DNA from: Burkholderiales bacterium
GTDB lineage: Bacteria > Pseudomonadota > Gammaproteobacteria > Burkholderiales > Burkholderiaceae_A
Reading direction: 5' to 3'
Length of the DNA: 16,487 nt
NCBI GenBank assembly: GCA_030834045.1
Contig: JAURFZ010000013.1
Coordinates: 1-16,487 of the forward strand
The number at the start of each line of letters is the position of its first letter. The stretch's first letter is position 1. Under the pieces are notes generated by a model. That model saw only the letters and a list, made by a program, of their open reading frames with translations. It made no database searches and was not told the origin of the DNA. The position numbers and the translations under genes are program-made. This document shows positions 1-7,341 of the stretch, in pieces.

Positions 1-1
1 T

Positions 2-97
2 ATGACAGATACCTTGTTTCAAACCACCCAAGATGCAGTGCCAAATTGCACCGCTGCAGCGGACACTAATCTTCTTGCTGGCTTAAAACGACATTGA
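2..97 (+). CDS. possible 3' end of an upstream gene (partial)
   Basis: An open frame enters from the left edge and ends at TGA 95-97, giving about 31 residues that finish in ...LLAGLKRH. The stop overlaps the proposed TTG start of the DUF3047 gene (TTGA), the kind of overlap seen between co-translated genes. A second frame is also open from the edge to position 69, so the choice of frame is uncertain. The ATG at position 2 is probably internal. No family can be recognised from so short a tail. Confidence 0.3.
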   Translation: MTDTLFQTTQDAVPNCTAAADTNLLAGLKRH

Positions 98-918
98 CGA
101 ACTCAGTAACTCGCGCTGACTCCCGCCTGAAATATAAATACGGATCGATTCAAGGGCATAGGCGAACGGCATGCAACCTTTTTATCGTCGCATCCACCCT
201 ACTATTTTCCATACCAGCCCATGCTCTAACAGTATGGGTTGGCGAGTTTCCCAACGCCACTGTCGAGCCACCATCGCCATGGAGGGTCGTGCAGATCGAC
301 AAGCGTATCAGGCCGACTGTTTATCGCACGCGGGAATGGGACGGAGTAAAGGCCATCGAAGCACGGGCATCAGCGAGCATGGCCTTACTGGCGCGTCCAG
401 TTGAAATTAATTTAAACAGCACGCCCGTCTTATGTTGGCGCTGGCGCGTTCAAGCCGCCTTGGCAAATGCAGATCTCAATCAAAAGTCGGGCGACGACTA
501 TGCCGCGCGTGTCTACCTGGCACTGCGTTTACCGCCGGAACTTATGGGATTAGCTACCCGCACGAAGCTACGACTGGCCAGAGCCCTACATGGCGAAGAG
601 GTGCCAGACGGCGCTATCAACTATGTCTGGGATAACCGCCACCCAGTCGGTACCCGTCGGCCTAACGCTTACACCGCTCTTACTCAAATGGTTGTGCAAC
701 AGACTGGTGCGGAAAAAGCTGGCGAATGGGTCAGCGAGCGGGTCAATGTGCAAGATGAAATTCGTCAAGCGTTTGGAACTGAGCAGGCGAGACTAACGTC
801 AATTGCTGTTGCCAGCGACACCGACAACACGGGCGAAACAGCGCTAGCCGGGTTTGCCGACCTGCATTTTGTGGGGGCCGATGAAAGCTGTGATTTTCCT
901 GAAATTCTCAAGCAATGA
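94..918 (+). CDS. exported DUF3047 domain protein
   Basis: This 274-residue protein is recognised as DUF3047 by three conserved patches: CWRWRV (114-119), GDDYAARVY (133-141) and NYVWD (176-180). The family's function is unknown. The N-terminus has basic residues (HRR, 22-24), a hydrophobic stretch (about 28-41) and an AHA site ending at residue 44, so the mature protein is probably periplasmic. The start is unsure: the only usual start codon before the signal segment is TTG at 94, which makes an unusually long n-region of about 22 residues. CTG at 127 is a possible alternative. TTG 94 overlaps the stop of the frame entering from the left. C114 and C266 are the only cysteines expected in the mature protein. 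The family call is firm; the start is not. Confidence 0.8.
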   Translation: MTNSVTRADSRLKYKYGSIQGHRRTACNLFIVASTLLFSIPAHALTVWVGEFPNATVEPPSPWRVVQIDKRIRPTVYRTREWDGVKAIEARASASMALLARPVEINLNSTPVLCWRWRVQAALANADLNQKSGDDYAARVYLALRLPPELMGLATRTKLRLARALHGEEVPDGAINYVWDNRHPVGTRRPNAYTALTQMVVQQTGAEKAGEWVSERVNVQDEIRQAFGTEQARLTSIAVASDTDNTGETALAGFADLHFVGADESCDFPEILKQ

Positions 919-963
919 ACCGCTAGTAAAGGGCGAGCTAGTTTAGGTCTGTACGTCCTAACG

Positions 964-1287
964 CTATGCCTGACTTTTTCTAGCGAGCTCTCGCTCTGCA
1001 AGCAACACGCGTTCTTCGTTAGAATATTCATCACACCGGCTTGATCGGTCGGGAGCGCGCAGGTAGTCTGCACGTCGCCTTACTGAGAAAAGCGTTCGGT
1101 AATGCCGGAAAGTCAACCAGGTTACCAGCACCATTGTAATGAGAGCTATGTGACCAGCCATGTTGTAACCAATGGTTAAGAGTTCTCCAGAGTACAGCCC
1201 AAAAGCCAAACACCAGAAACAACTAAGCAAAATCATCGCAAGATATTTCGTCTGGACAGGTACAACTTTTAACGCGTTCCGATCCAC
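964..1287 (-). CDS. small two-helix membrane protein, hypothetical
   Basis: This frame of 107 residues has two hydrophobic segments (about 15-32 and 44-60). A basic stretch follows (RHYR...VRRRADYLR, 61-77), then a charged C-terminal tail (EERVLLAERELARK, 91-104) that should face the cytoplasm and could form a short helix. I do not recognise the family. The listed GTG start (1285-1287) has no visible Shine-Dalgarno sequence. The frame stays open 33 codons further upstream, to a TAA at 1387-1389, and encodes a plausible hydrophobic continuation (KFFWILFKAF) with no ATG, GTG or TTG. The gene may therefore start at a rare codon such as CTG 1371, or have lost its 5' end. It converges on the DUF3047 gene. 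Confidence 0.5.
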   Translation of the reverse strand: MDRNALKVVPVQTKYLAMILLSCFWCLAFGLYSGELLTIGYNMAGHIALITMVLVTWLTFRHYRTLFSVRRRADYLRAPDRSSRCDEYSNEERVLLAERELARKSQA

Positions 1288-1367
1288 ATTTAAAAGATCA
1301 GGGAAAGCTTTGAATAAAATCCAGAAAAACTTAAGAATACTAAGCTTGGAGATCCTATAGGAATTAA

Positions 1368-1529
1368 GCAGGGCGTGACGATTTTCTTAATACTTCCCTC
1401 GGGCTTGGTGAGCGTGCAGGCTCGAAGAATTGCCTTCTTATTAGCAACAAAGAAGCGTTTGAATCGCTCACAGGCACCTTAACATCGTTAGCCGAAGGTT
1501 TACCCACTTGGACCGATGCCTTGCTATGA
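1368..1529 (+). pseudogene. possible gene remnant, C-terminal fragment
   Basis: A frame of 53 codons between TAA 1365-1367 and TGA 1527-1529 has a protein-like composition (for example CLLISNKEAFESLTG and ending GLPTWTDALL), but it contains no ATG or GTG and its only TTG is near the end. It could be the C-terminal piece of a gene whose front has been lost or shifted out of frame. I do not recognise the family. An open frame of this length can arise by chance, so confidence is low. Confidence 0.2.
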
Positions 1530-1572
1530 CCCCTCCTTAAAAAGGCAGTGTGGACGTGGGCTGAAGACTTAT

Positions 1573-1683
1573 TCACCCTATACTTACAGCCTTAGTTAGG
1601 TAATCACCCTTAATTACCCAATTTGCAAATTCACGACGCTCAGACCCTGGAGGTATCTGCACACCATGCATAGTCGAAAAGTT
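1573..1683 (-). CDS. possible very small ORF, 36 residues
   Basis: From the ATG at 1681-1683 this minus-strand frame encodes 36 residues, including the polar stretch IPPGSERREFANWVIKGDYL, and ends at TGA (1573-1575). It lies almost wholly in the gap before the HMA-MauE gene. No Shine-Dalgarno sequence precedes the ATG. The frame also runs back through the HMA gene as antisense, and that part should be discounted. It may be chance or a remnant. Confidence 0.15.
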   Translation of the reverse strand, partial: NFSTMHGVQIPPGSERREFANWVIKGDYLTKAVSIG

Positions 1684-1701
1684 CATCGAACGAGTTAAGG
1701 C

Positions 1702-2442
1702 ATGACCGTTCACCCACTTGAAGGCCTGCATTGCGGCGCGTGTGTCAAAAAAGTTGAAGCCGCCTTGGCACCCTTTGCCGCCGAGGTGTCGGTGACACTG
1801 CAGCCTATGCAGGTAACGCTCACGAAGCCGAACGCCGAGTTTGTCACTCTTCAACAGGCGGTTGCTGCTGCCGGAAAATACAGGCTTCTTGCCGAGACCG
1901 GCTCGACGGTTCAAGCCCGTGTCACCACGCCCTCTTCAAAAAGCCCTGGCTGGCAGACCTTGGCGGTCTATCAGCCCTTACTACTTATCCTGGCCTACAT
2001 ACTTGGCGCCAGTGTCTTGGTGCAGATTGGACTCCATGGTCTGCAAGGGGTAGATGCCATGGAGACCATGCGTTACTTTATGGCTGGGTTCTTCCTGGTC
2101 TTCTCATTTTTTAAGTTGCTCAATGTCAACGCCTTTGCGAAGGCCTATGCACAGTACGATCTTCTTGCAGCAAGGTGGCTAGGCTGGGGTCGGATTTATC
2201 CCTACGTTGAGCTCGCCCTCGGCGTGGCCTACCTCACTAACGCGAGCCCAATAATCACATACTGGGTCACCATCGTTATCATGTCTTTCTCAGCCATTGG
2301 CGTTATTCGAGCAGTGGTTGGCCGAACCCAAATTCAGTGTGCTTGTCTGGGCACTGTCTTTAACCTTCCGATGAGCACGGTCACCATTGTGGAAGATGTT
2401 GGCATGGTGGTGATGGCCATTGTTATGATTTGGCTGGCCTAA
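1702..2442 (+). CDS. HMA domain fused to a MauE/DoxX-like redox membrane domain
   Basis: A 246-residue fusion. Residues 1-65 form a heavy-metal-associated fold with the metal-binding motif GLHCGACVKK (C11, C14). A linker follows, then a membrane region with about five hydrophobic segments (roughly 91-112, 126-142, 166-181, 184-206, 226-245). The membrane part matches MauE-type proteins and carries their cysteine pair as QCACLG (C213, C215) near the last helix. MauE proteins are associated with disulfide formation or maturation of exported proteins; the HMA domain implies copper or another soft metal. ATG 1702 is the only sensible start, since TAA lies at 1696-1698 and the first HMA strand begins at residue 2. 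The nearest AAGG is only one base from the ATG, so the ribosome site is weak. The CoA-transferase gene starts 30 bases downstream. Confidence 0.78.
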   Translation: MTVHPLEGLHCGACVKKVEAALAPFAAEVSVTLQPMQVTLTKPNAEFVTLQQAVAAAGKYRLLAETGSTVQARVTTPSSKSPGWQTLAVYQPLLLILAYILGASVLVQIGLHGLQGVDAMETMRYFMAGFFLVFSFFKLLNVNAFAKAYAQYDLLAARWLGWGRIYPYVELALGVAYLTNASPIITYWVTIVIMSFSAIGVIRAVVGRTQIQCACLGTVFNLPMSTVTIVEDVGMVVMAIVMIWLA

Positions 2443-2472
2443 CGAAAAAGGCTGCGAAAACGCGCCACCATC

Positions 2473-3669
2473 ATGACCGACCATGCCCAAACCCTCCCCC
2501 TGTCGGGCATCACCGTGGTTTCACTTGAGCATGCCATTGCCGCGCCCTTTGCCTCACGACAACTTGCAGACCTGGGGGCGCGTGTCATTAAGGTTGAGCG
2601 CCCAGGCGAAGGCGATTTTGCAAGGCGGTATGACACGCGTGTGGACGGTCTGGCCTCTCACTTTGTCTGGGTGAATCGTTCGAAGGAAAGCCTCACGCTC
2701 GATCTCAAGAACGAGCTTGCAATGTCGGCGCTTCACAGGCTTCTACAGAAGTCTGATGTCCTCCTTCAGAACCTGGCGCCAGGTGCGGCGGCCCGTATGG
2801 GCCTTTCTTATGACCAACTCAAAGCTCTGTTTCCCCGGCTTATCGTTTGTGATATTTCCGGTTATGGCGCCGACGGCCCCGACCGAGATCGAAAGGCCTA
2901 CGACCTGCTCATTCAGAGTGAGGCAGGGTTTTTGTCCATTACCGGAACCCCCGAGAGCCCAAGTAAGGCGGGCTGTTCCATTGCCGATATTGCGGCCGGT
3001 ATGTATGCCTTTAGCTCCATTCAATCAGCCCTGCTTTTACGAGCAAAGACAGGGCAAGGCAGTGGAATTGATGTCAGCATGCTCGAGTCGCTAGCTGAAT
3101 GGATGGGCTATCCGCTTTATTACAGCTATAAAGACGCGCCACCCCCAGAACGTGCAGGCGCCTCGCATGCCACCATTTTCCCTTATGGCCCCTTTAGGGC
3201 AGGAGACGGTCGCAGTGTCATGCTGGGCCTACAGAACGACAGGGAGTGGCTTGCCTTTTGTGAAAAGGTTTTACAAGACAGCTCGCTTGCCCACGATGCG
3301 CGCTTTCAAACCAATGCTCTGCGTAGTGCAAACCGAGCAGAGCTTACCGGCCTAATTGAACAGGCCTTTTCTGGCTTTTCGGCAGCCCAAGTGGCGACAA
3401 AGCTTAATGAAGCTGATATTGCCAATGCCAATATGAACAACATGCACGACCTCTGGAACCATGAACAACTAAGAGCCCGTAATCGGTGGGTTCCGGTGGA
3501 TACCCCAGTGGGGCCTGTGCCTGCGCTTAAGCCCCCGGGTCGCAGCACGGCCTACGAGCCACGCATGGATGCCATCCCTGCAGTAGGTGCACAGACCGAC
3601 GCCATTCTGAAAGAATTGGGGTATGACTCATCGACCATCGAGCGCATGCGCACAGCCAAGGCCATCTAA
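2473..3669 (+). CDS. CaiB/BaiF family CoA-transferase (class III)
   Basis: A 398-residue protein of normal length for class III CoA-transferases, which move CoA between carboxylic acids through an aspartyl-CoA anhydride on the enzyme. The N-terminal signature is clear: VSLEHAIAAPFASRQLADLG followed by ARVIKVERPGEGDFAR (17-51). The probable catalytic aspartate is D172 in SIADIAAGMYAF, by analogy with Asp169 of formyl-CoA transferase. Its style resembles transferases acting on C4-C5 dicarboxylates (itaconate, mesaconate, citramalate), but the substrate cannot be fixed by eye. Only three bases separate it from the MmgE/PrpD gene. The neighbouring MaoC and acyl-CoA dehydrogenase genes support a role in activating an organic acid to its CoA ester. 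Confidence 0.9.
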   Translation: MTDHAQTLPLSGITVVSLEHAIAAPFASRQLADLGARVIKVERPGEGDFARRYDTRVDGLASHFVWVNRSKESLTLDLKNELAMSALHRLLQKSDVLLQNLAPGAAARMGLSYDQLKALFPRLIVCDISGYGADGPDRDRKAYDLLIQSEAGFLSITGTPESPSKAGCSIADIAAGMYAFSSIQSALLLRAKTGQGSGIDVSMLESLAEWMGYPLYYSYKDAPPPERAGASHATIFPYGPFRAGDGRSVMLGLQNDREWLAFCEKVLQDSSLAHDARFQTNALRSANRAELTGLIEQAFSGFSAAQVATKLNEADIANANMNNMHDLWNHEQLRARNRWVPVDTPVGPVPALKPPGRSTAYEPRMDAIPAVGAQTDAILKELGYDSSTIERMRTAKAI

Positions 3670-3672
3670 TTC

Positions 3673-5067
3673 ATGAACGCTTCGACACCCAGTTCAGTTT
3701 TTAATCCTACCGCTGCGCTTGCTCAGTTTGCCTCTCAGCTGCGAGCCAGCAACATACCCGAGGCCGTCTTTCGGCGCTGTGAAGATCTTTTTGTTGACTG
3801 GACCGCGTCTGCCCTAGCGGGCTACAACGCACGGGCGGTCAGCGCCATTCGCGACGTCGCGCTTGGCCAAGGGCCACAGTCCGGGCCCAGCGAAATTCTG
3901 GGTGGCCTTGAAACCAGCTCCCCCTTCTGCGCGGCTATGGCCAATGCAGCCGCCTCGCATGTGGTGGAACAGGACGACCTGCATAATGCCTCGGTGCTGC
4001 ACCCCGCCACGGTGGTCTTCCCCCCTGCTCTTGCAACGGCGCAGTCCCTAGGGATAAGCGGACGGGAATTCCTAACCGCCTGTGTAGCGGGTTACGAGGT
4101 TGGCATTCGAGTCGGCGAGTTTCTTGGTCGATCTCACTACAAAACATTTCACACCACAGCAACTGCTGGAACCTTAGCGGCGGCCGCTACGGTAGGACGT
4201 CTTCTACAGCTCTCGCCGTCGCAGATGCTTCATGCCTTAGGCTCTGCGGGTACCCAGGCGGCTGGTCTCTGGGCCTTTCTGCGCGATGCTGCAGACTCCA
4301 AGCAGCTTCACACGGCGCACGCAAGCGGCGCAGGCCTAATGGCTGCCTTCATGGCTCAGAAGGGTCTCACGGGAGCGCAAGACATTCTTACAGGCCAGCA
4401 GGGCATGGCCCAAGGTATGTCAAGCGATGCAGACCCAGGCAGACTCACCGATCGATTCGGCGATCGCTGGGCTCTTATGGAGACCTCGTTCAAATACCAT
4501 GCCTCCTGCCGCCACACCCACCCTGCCGTCGATGCCTTATTGAAGGTCCTAAAAGACCATGCACTGAACCCTTCTGAAATTACAAGTGTGGTGGCGCGTG
4601 TTCACCAAGGCGCTCTTGATGTTCTGGGCCCAGTCACCAACCCACAGACGGTCCACCAGAGTAAATTCTCGATGGGAACGGTGTTGGCCTTAGCCGCCCA
4701 CTATGGCTTTGCGGGCCTTCCCGAATTTGAATCTCACTTTAACGATGAGAGCACCATTGCCTTTCGTAACCGGGTCACTATGATGCTCGACCCCGAGGTC
4801 GATGCCGCCTACCCTGCCAAATGGATTGGAAAGGTCACCGTGACAACGAAAGGTGGCCAGGTTCTTGAAGGTCGTGTCGATGACCCCAAGGGCGATCCGG
4901 GCAACACCCTAAGCCGCAAGGAACTCGAAGAAAAAATGCAGCGCCTATCGGACTACGGAAACCGCCTTAATAAGGATGCAACCAACCGACTTTTAAGCCG
5001 GTTATGGGCCACAGCCACGCTTGGTCGCCTTGATCGCTTAATACCCAAAGACGACCTTCACCCTTAA
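3673..5067 (+). CDS. MmgE/PrpD family protein
   Basis: A 464-residue member of the family that includes 2-methylcitrate dehydratase (PrpD) and cis-aconitate decarboxylase, both acting on tricarboxylates. Family positions visible are H96, E99, D101, D102 and H104 in HVVEQDDLH, then H110-P111, FHTTATAGTLAAA with H160, K210 in DSKQLHTAHASG, and KYHASCRHTH (274-283). These residues are shared across the family and do not tell dehydratase, decarboxylase or epimerase apart. ATG 3673 lies three bases after the CoA-transferase stop, with AAGG about 11 bases upstream, so the two genes are almost certainly co-transcribed. No prpB or prpC is present, which argues against a standard methylcitrate cycle. 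The substrate is probably a branched di- or tricarboxylate linked to the CoA-transferase step. Confidence 0.88.
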   Translation: MNASTPSSVFNPTAALAQFASQLRASNIPEAVFRRCEDLFVDWTASALAGYNARAVSAIRDVALGQGPQSGPSEILGGLETSSPFCAAMANAAASHVVEQDDLHNASVLHPATVVFPPALATAQSLGISGREFLTACVAGYEVGIRVGEFLGRSHYKTFHTTATAGTLAAAATVGRLLQLSPSQMLHALGSAGTQAAGLWAFLRDAADSKQLHTAHASGAGLMAAFMAQKGLTGAQDILTGQQGMAQGMSSDADPGRLTDRFGDRWALMETSFKYHASCRHTHPAVDALLKVLKDHALNPSEITSVVARVHQGALDVLGPVTNPQTVHQSKFSMGTVLALAAHYGFAGLPEFESHFNDESTIAFRNRVTMMLDPEVDAAYPAKWIGKVTVTTKGGQVLEGRVDDPKGDPGNTLSRKELEEKMQRLSDYGNRLNKDATNRLLSRLWATATLGRLDRLIPKDDLHP

Positions 5068-5094
5068 TACGTCTTGCCAAAGCTTATTCACACC

Positions 5095-6264
5095 TTATTC
5101 AAACGAGCGCGGCAGCCCAAGCAGGTGCTCTGCAACGTAGGAGTAAATTAAGTTCGTTGAAATAGGTGCCACCTGGTAAAGCCGAGTCTCTCGAAACTTT
5201 CGTTCGATATCGTATTCGCAGGCAAAGCCAAATCCTCCGTGGGTCTGCAGGCAAATATCTGCCGCCTCAAAAGACGCCTTCGCAGCCAGGTACTTGGCCA
5301 TGTTGGCCTCTGCGCCGCACGGCTTTCCCGCATCAAAGAGTTCGCAGGCTTTGAATCGCATTAGGTTTGCTGCCTCTGTTTCGATGTAAGCCTGGGCAAT
5401 GGGGAACTGGACGCCCTGATTCTTGCCAATGGGCCGTCCAAAAACCACACGCTCGTTGGCATAACGACGGGCCTTGTCAATGCACCAGTAGGCATCGCCA
5501 ATGCACTCGGCAGCAATCAACGCACGCTCCGCATTGAGCCCATCAAGAATGTACTTAAAGCCGCGTCCCTCTTCGCCAATGAGGTTGTCTGCAGGCACCT
5601 CAAGGTTGTCAAAAAAGACCTCGTTGGTCTCGTGATTCACCATGTTCCGAATGGGCCTAACGTCCATGCCTTTGCCCATGGCCTGTCGAATATCGACCAG
5701 AAAGACACTCATGCCCTCACTTTTCTTCGCTACTTGGTCAATGGGAGTTGTTCGAGCCAGAAGAACCATAAGATCTGAATGCTGAATTCTAGAAATCCAG
5801 ACCTTTTGGCCATTCACAATGTATCGGTCACCCTGCTTGACCGCCGTGGTCTTTAGCTTCGTTGTGTCGGTTCCGGTGGTGGGCTCGGTAACAGCCATGC
5901 TCTGAAGCCTAAGCGAGCCGCTGGCAATCTGAGGAAGGTAGCGTTTCTTCTGCTCGTCAGAACCATGGCGCAGAATCGTGCCCATGTTGTACATCTGGCC
6001 ATGGCAGCTTCCTGCATTTCCGCCGCAGCGGTTAATTTCTTCCATAATGACAGAGGCTTCTACAAGCCCAAGCCCCGAGCCCCCGTATTCGACTGGAATT
6101 AGGGCAGCAAGCCATCCCGCCTGGGACAACGCATCCACAAAACGCTCTGGATAACCGCGCTCCTCATCAACCGCCTGCCAGTACTTTGAATCGAACTGGG
6201 AGCAAAGATCGCGCAAGGCCTCTCGCATATCTTGATGGGCATCAACCGTGGGAATATCGTGCAA
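5095..6264 (-). CDS. acyl-CoA dehydrogenase
   Basis: A 389-residue FAD enzyme that oxidises acyl-CoA to the 2,3-enoyl-CoA and passes electrons to electron-transfer flavoprotein. Family motifs are AVTEPTTGTDTTKLKTTA (124-141), VNGQKVWIS (150-158), FGRPIGKNQGVQFPIAQAY (275-293) and QTHGGFGFACEYDIER (340-355). The C-terminal segment where many members carry the catalytic Glu (IYEGT) reads LYQVAPIST (362-370) and has no Glu. E246 in LDGLNAERALI falls where isovaleryl-CoA dehydrogenase has its catalytic Glu, so the base has probably moved there. The start is TTG, chosen because GGAG lies seven bases upstream; the in-frame ATG at codon 13 has no ribosome site. It lies 44 bases after the MaoC gene on the same strand and converges on MmgE/PrpD. 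A branched or dicarboxylic acyl-CoA substrate is likely. Confidence 0.9.
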   Translation of the reverse strand: MHDIPTVDAHQDMREALRDLCSQFDSKYWQAVDEERGYPERFVDALSQAGWLAALIPVEYGGSGLGLVEASVIMEEINRCGGNAGSCHGQMYNMGTILRHGSDEQKKRYLPQIASGSLRLQSMAVTEPTTGTDTTKLKTTAVKQGDRYIVNGQKVWISRIQHSDLMVLLARTTPIDQVAKKSEGMSVFLVDIRQAMGKGMDVRPIRNMVNHETNEVFFDNLEVPADNLIGEEGRGFKYILDGLNAERALIAAECIGDAYWCIDKARRYANERVVFGRPIGKNQGVQFPIAQAYIETEAANLMRFKACELFDAGKPCGAEANMAKYLAAKASFEAADICLQTHGGFGFACEYDIERKFRETRLYQVAPISTNLIYSYVAEHLLGLPRSFE

Positions 6265-6308
6265 AGTCCTTCTCCAAATAAGGGTAAACGACGGATTTCT
6301 CTGTTGAT

Positions 6309-7184
6309 TTAAGTATGTTCAATACTCGCCGAGGCTGTCATGGTCATAGCCCCATGCGCGTTTTCTGCCCAAAGCTCGTAATGGCCTTTGCCTGTAGCCT
6401 TTCCACAAAGCTTTAAGGGCTCACCTTCAATCATGGGTAGAAGAGCCTTAAACCTGAAGGACAGCCATGTTGCATCGGGCCTGTGCTCGCGCAGTAATTC
6501 AGCAAGCAGGGTTGCCACCAAGGGGCCATGAACAATAAGGCCCGCATAGCCTTCGTCTTCCATGGTGTAGCGGCGGTCGTAATGAATGCGGTGACCATTG
6601 AATGTTAGGGCGGAGTATCTAAAAAGAAGCACGCTGTCTGGTACGAGGCTGCGACTAAATTCAGGGGGCTCAACCGGCTGGGAATTACTGGAACTCTTAC
6701 CTAGACTTCCAGGCAAGGAATGACCTCGATAGACAATGTCGTGAACCTCTTGCATCGCAACCCCGGCAGCGTCTGAAATTTCATGCAAGACCTTTACAAA
6801 AACCAGCTCGCCAGACTTGCCTTGCTTTTGCTCAATACTTTGAATGCTCGAAAGTCTGCGCACCTTGGTGCCCAGCTGAAGGGGTCGGTGCCAACGCAAA
6901 TCACCGCCCGCCCACATACGCCTTGGAAGCGAAACTGGAGGCAGAAAACCCCCGCGATGCGCGTGGCCGTCAGAGCCTAGTTCAGACTGCTTTGCATACG
7001 AGAGAAAATACAGCCAATGCCAAAGAGCCGGTAGGGCATCGCCTTCTGCAAAGCGCTGGTCGTGATCAAGCGCGGCTGCAAGGGCATTGGCAGGAAATAA
7101 GGTAAGTTGGTCGTTATGGCTTTCCTGACGACCGAGCCATTCATTCAGGGTAGCGATGGTAGGAGGGGTCTGGGGCTTACTCAT
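6309..7184 (-). CDS. MaoC/HTD2-like hot-dog acyl-CoA hydratase
   Basis: A 291-residue double hot-dog protein of the type annotated as FAS1-like or HTD2 dehydratase, which includes mesaconyl-C4-CoA and itaconyl-CoA hydratases. The N-terminal half carries LPRRMWAGGDLRWHRPL (86-102). The C-terminal half carries the catalytic hydratase-2 segment FRYSALTFNGHRIHYD (188-203), followed by GLIVHGPL (215-222). N196 and H201 are the likely catalytic positions. The predicted reaction is addition of water to, or removal from, a 2,3-unsaturated CoA ester. The ATG is preceded by AGCAGGA at about nine bases. It is the first gene of the minus-strand pair. With the CaiB protein it resembles the first two steps of bacterial itaconate degradation, but no CitE-type lyase follows. 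Confidence 0.82.
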   Translation of the reverse strand: MSKPQTPPTIATLNEWLGRQESHNDQLTLFPANALAAALDHDQRFAEGDALPALWHWLYFLSYAKQSELGSDGHAHRGGFLPPVSLPRRMWAGGDLRWHRPLQLGTKVRRLSSIQSIEQKQGKSGELVFVKVLHEISDAAGVAMQEVHDIVYRGHSLPGSLGKSSSNSQPVEPPEFSRSLVPDSVLLFRYSALTFNGHRIHYDRRYTMEDEGYAGLIVHGPLVATLLAELLREHRPDATWLSFRFKALLPMIEGEPLKLCGKATGKGHYELWAENAHGAMTMTASASIEHT

Positions 7185-7341
7185 GCTTTATTATCCTGCT
7201 CTGGATCTAAAAATCTCTTAAGTTCGAGAGGCCTTGGCTCTACACGCTCCAGCGGCGAACATATCAAAGTATTTAAGCCTTTTCATTGCTTTTCCCGTAT
7301 TGTTTCGAAGTCAATCAGACCAGACAAGGACGCCCCTTTCT
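7185..7341. promoter_or_regulatory. divergent intergenic region, maoC-like gene / ureD
   Basis: These 157 bases separate the start of the MaoC-like gene (minus) from ureD (plus) and must hold promoters for both transcription units. The region is AT-rich in parts (7261-7310). I see no strong sigma-70 pair. A TATTGT at about 7300 could serve as a -10 for ureD but has no good -35. On the minus strand a TTGACT near 7312 could be a -35 element, again without a good partner. AAGGA (7326-7330) is the likely ureD ribosome site, 11 bases from its ATG, a rather long spacing. No known operator was recognised. Confidence 0.4.

Larger units (their letters stand above)
1288..1701. other. 414 bases without a convincing intact gene
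   Basis: No intact gene, RNA gene or clear promoter is visible here. It holds the start-less upstream continuation of the minus-strand membrane protein (1288-1386), a perfect 10-bp palindrome TCCTATAGGA (1353-1362), a coding-like plus-strand fragment (1368-1529) and a short minus-strand frame (1573-1683). Base composition is more AT-rich than the flanking genes. The mixture suggests decayed coding sequence rather than one regulatory region. Confidence 0.4.

Noticed and set aside
943..961. TTAGG...CCTAA inverted repeat after the DUF3047 gene as a terminator
   Set aside because: The stem is only five base pairs around a nine-base loop and no T-run follows directly.
1404..1424. GLGERAG in the 1368-1529 fragment resembles the GERAGN motif of homocitrate and isopropylmalate synthases
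   Set aside because: The residues on both sides do not fit those enzymes and the match is only six or seven residues; probably chance.
1684..1914. Minus-strand ORF running through the HMA domain coding region
   Set aside because: It is antisense to a well-supported gene and has no family resemblance; only the part outside that gene was kept, at low confidence.
3673..5067. PrpD of a methylcitrate cycle
   Set aside because: No prpB, prpC or acnM homologue is nearby and the partners are a CoA-transferase and hydratase, so only the superfamily name was given.
7234..7341. N-terminal extension of UreD from TTG 7234 (36 extra residues)
   Set aside because: UreD similarity begins directly after ATG 7342, AAGGA lies upstream of that ATG, and the extension would use up most of the divergent promoter region.
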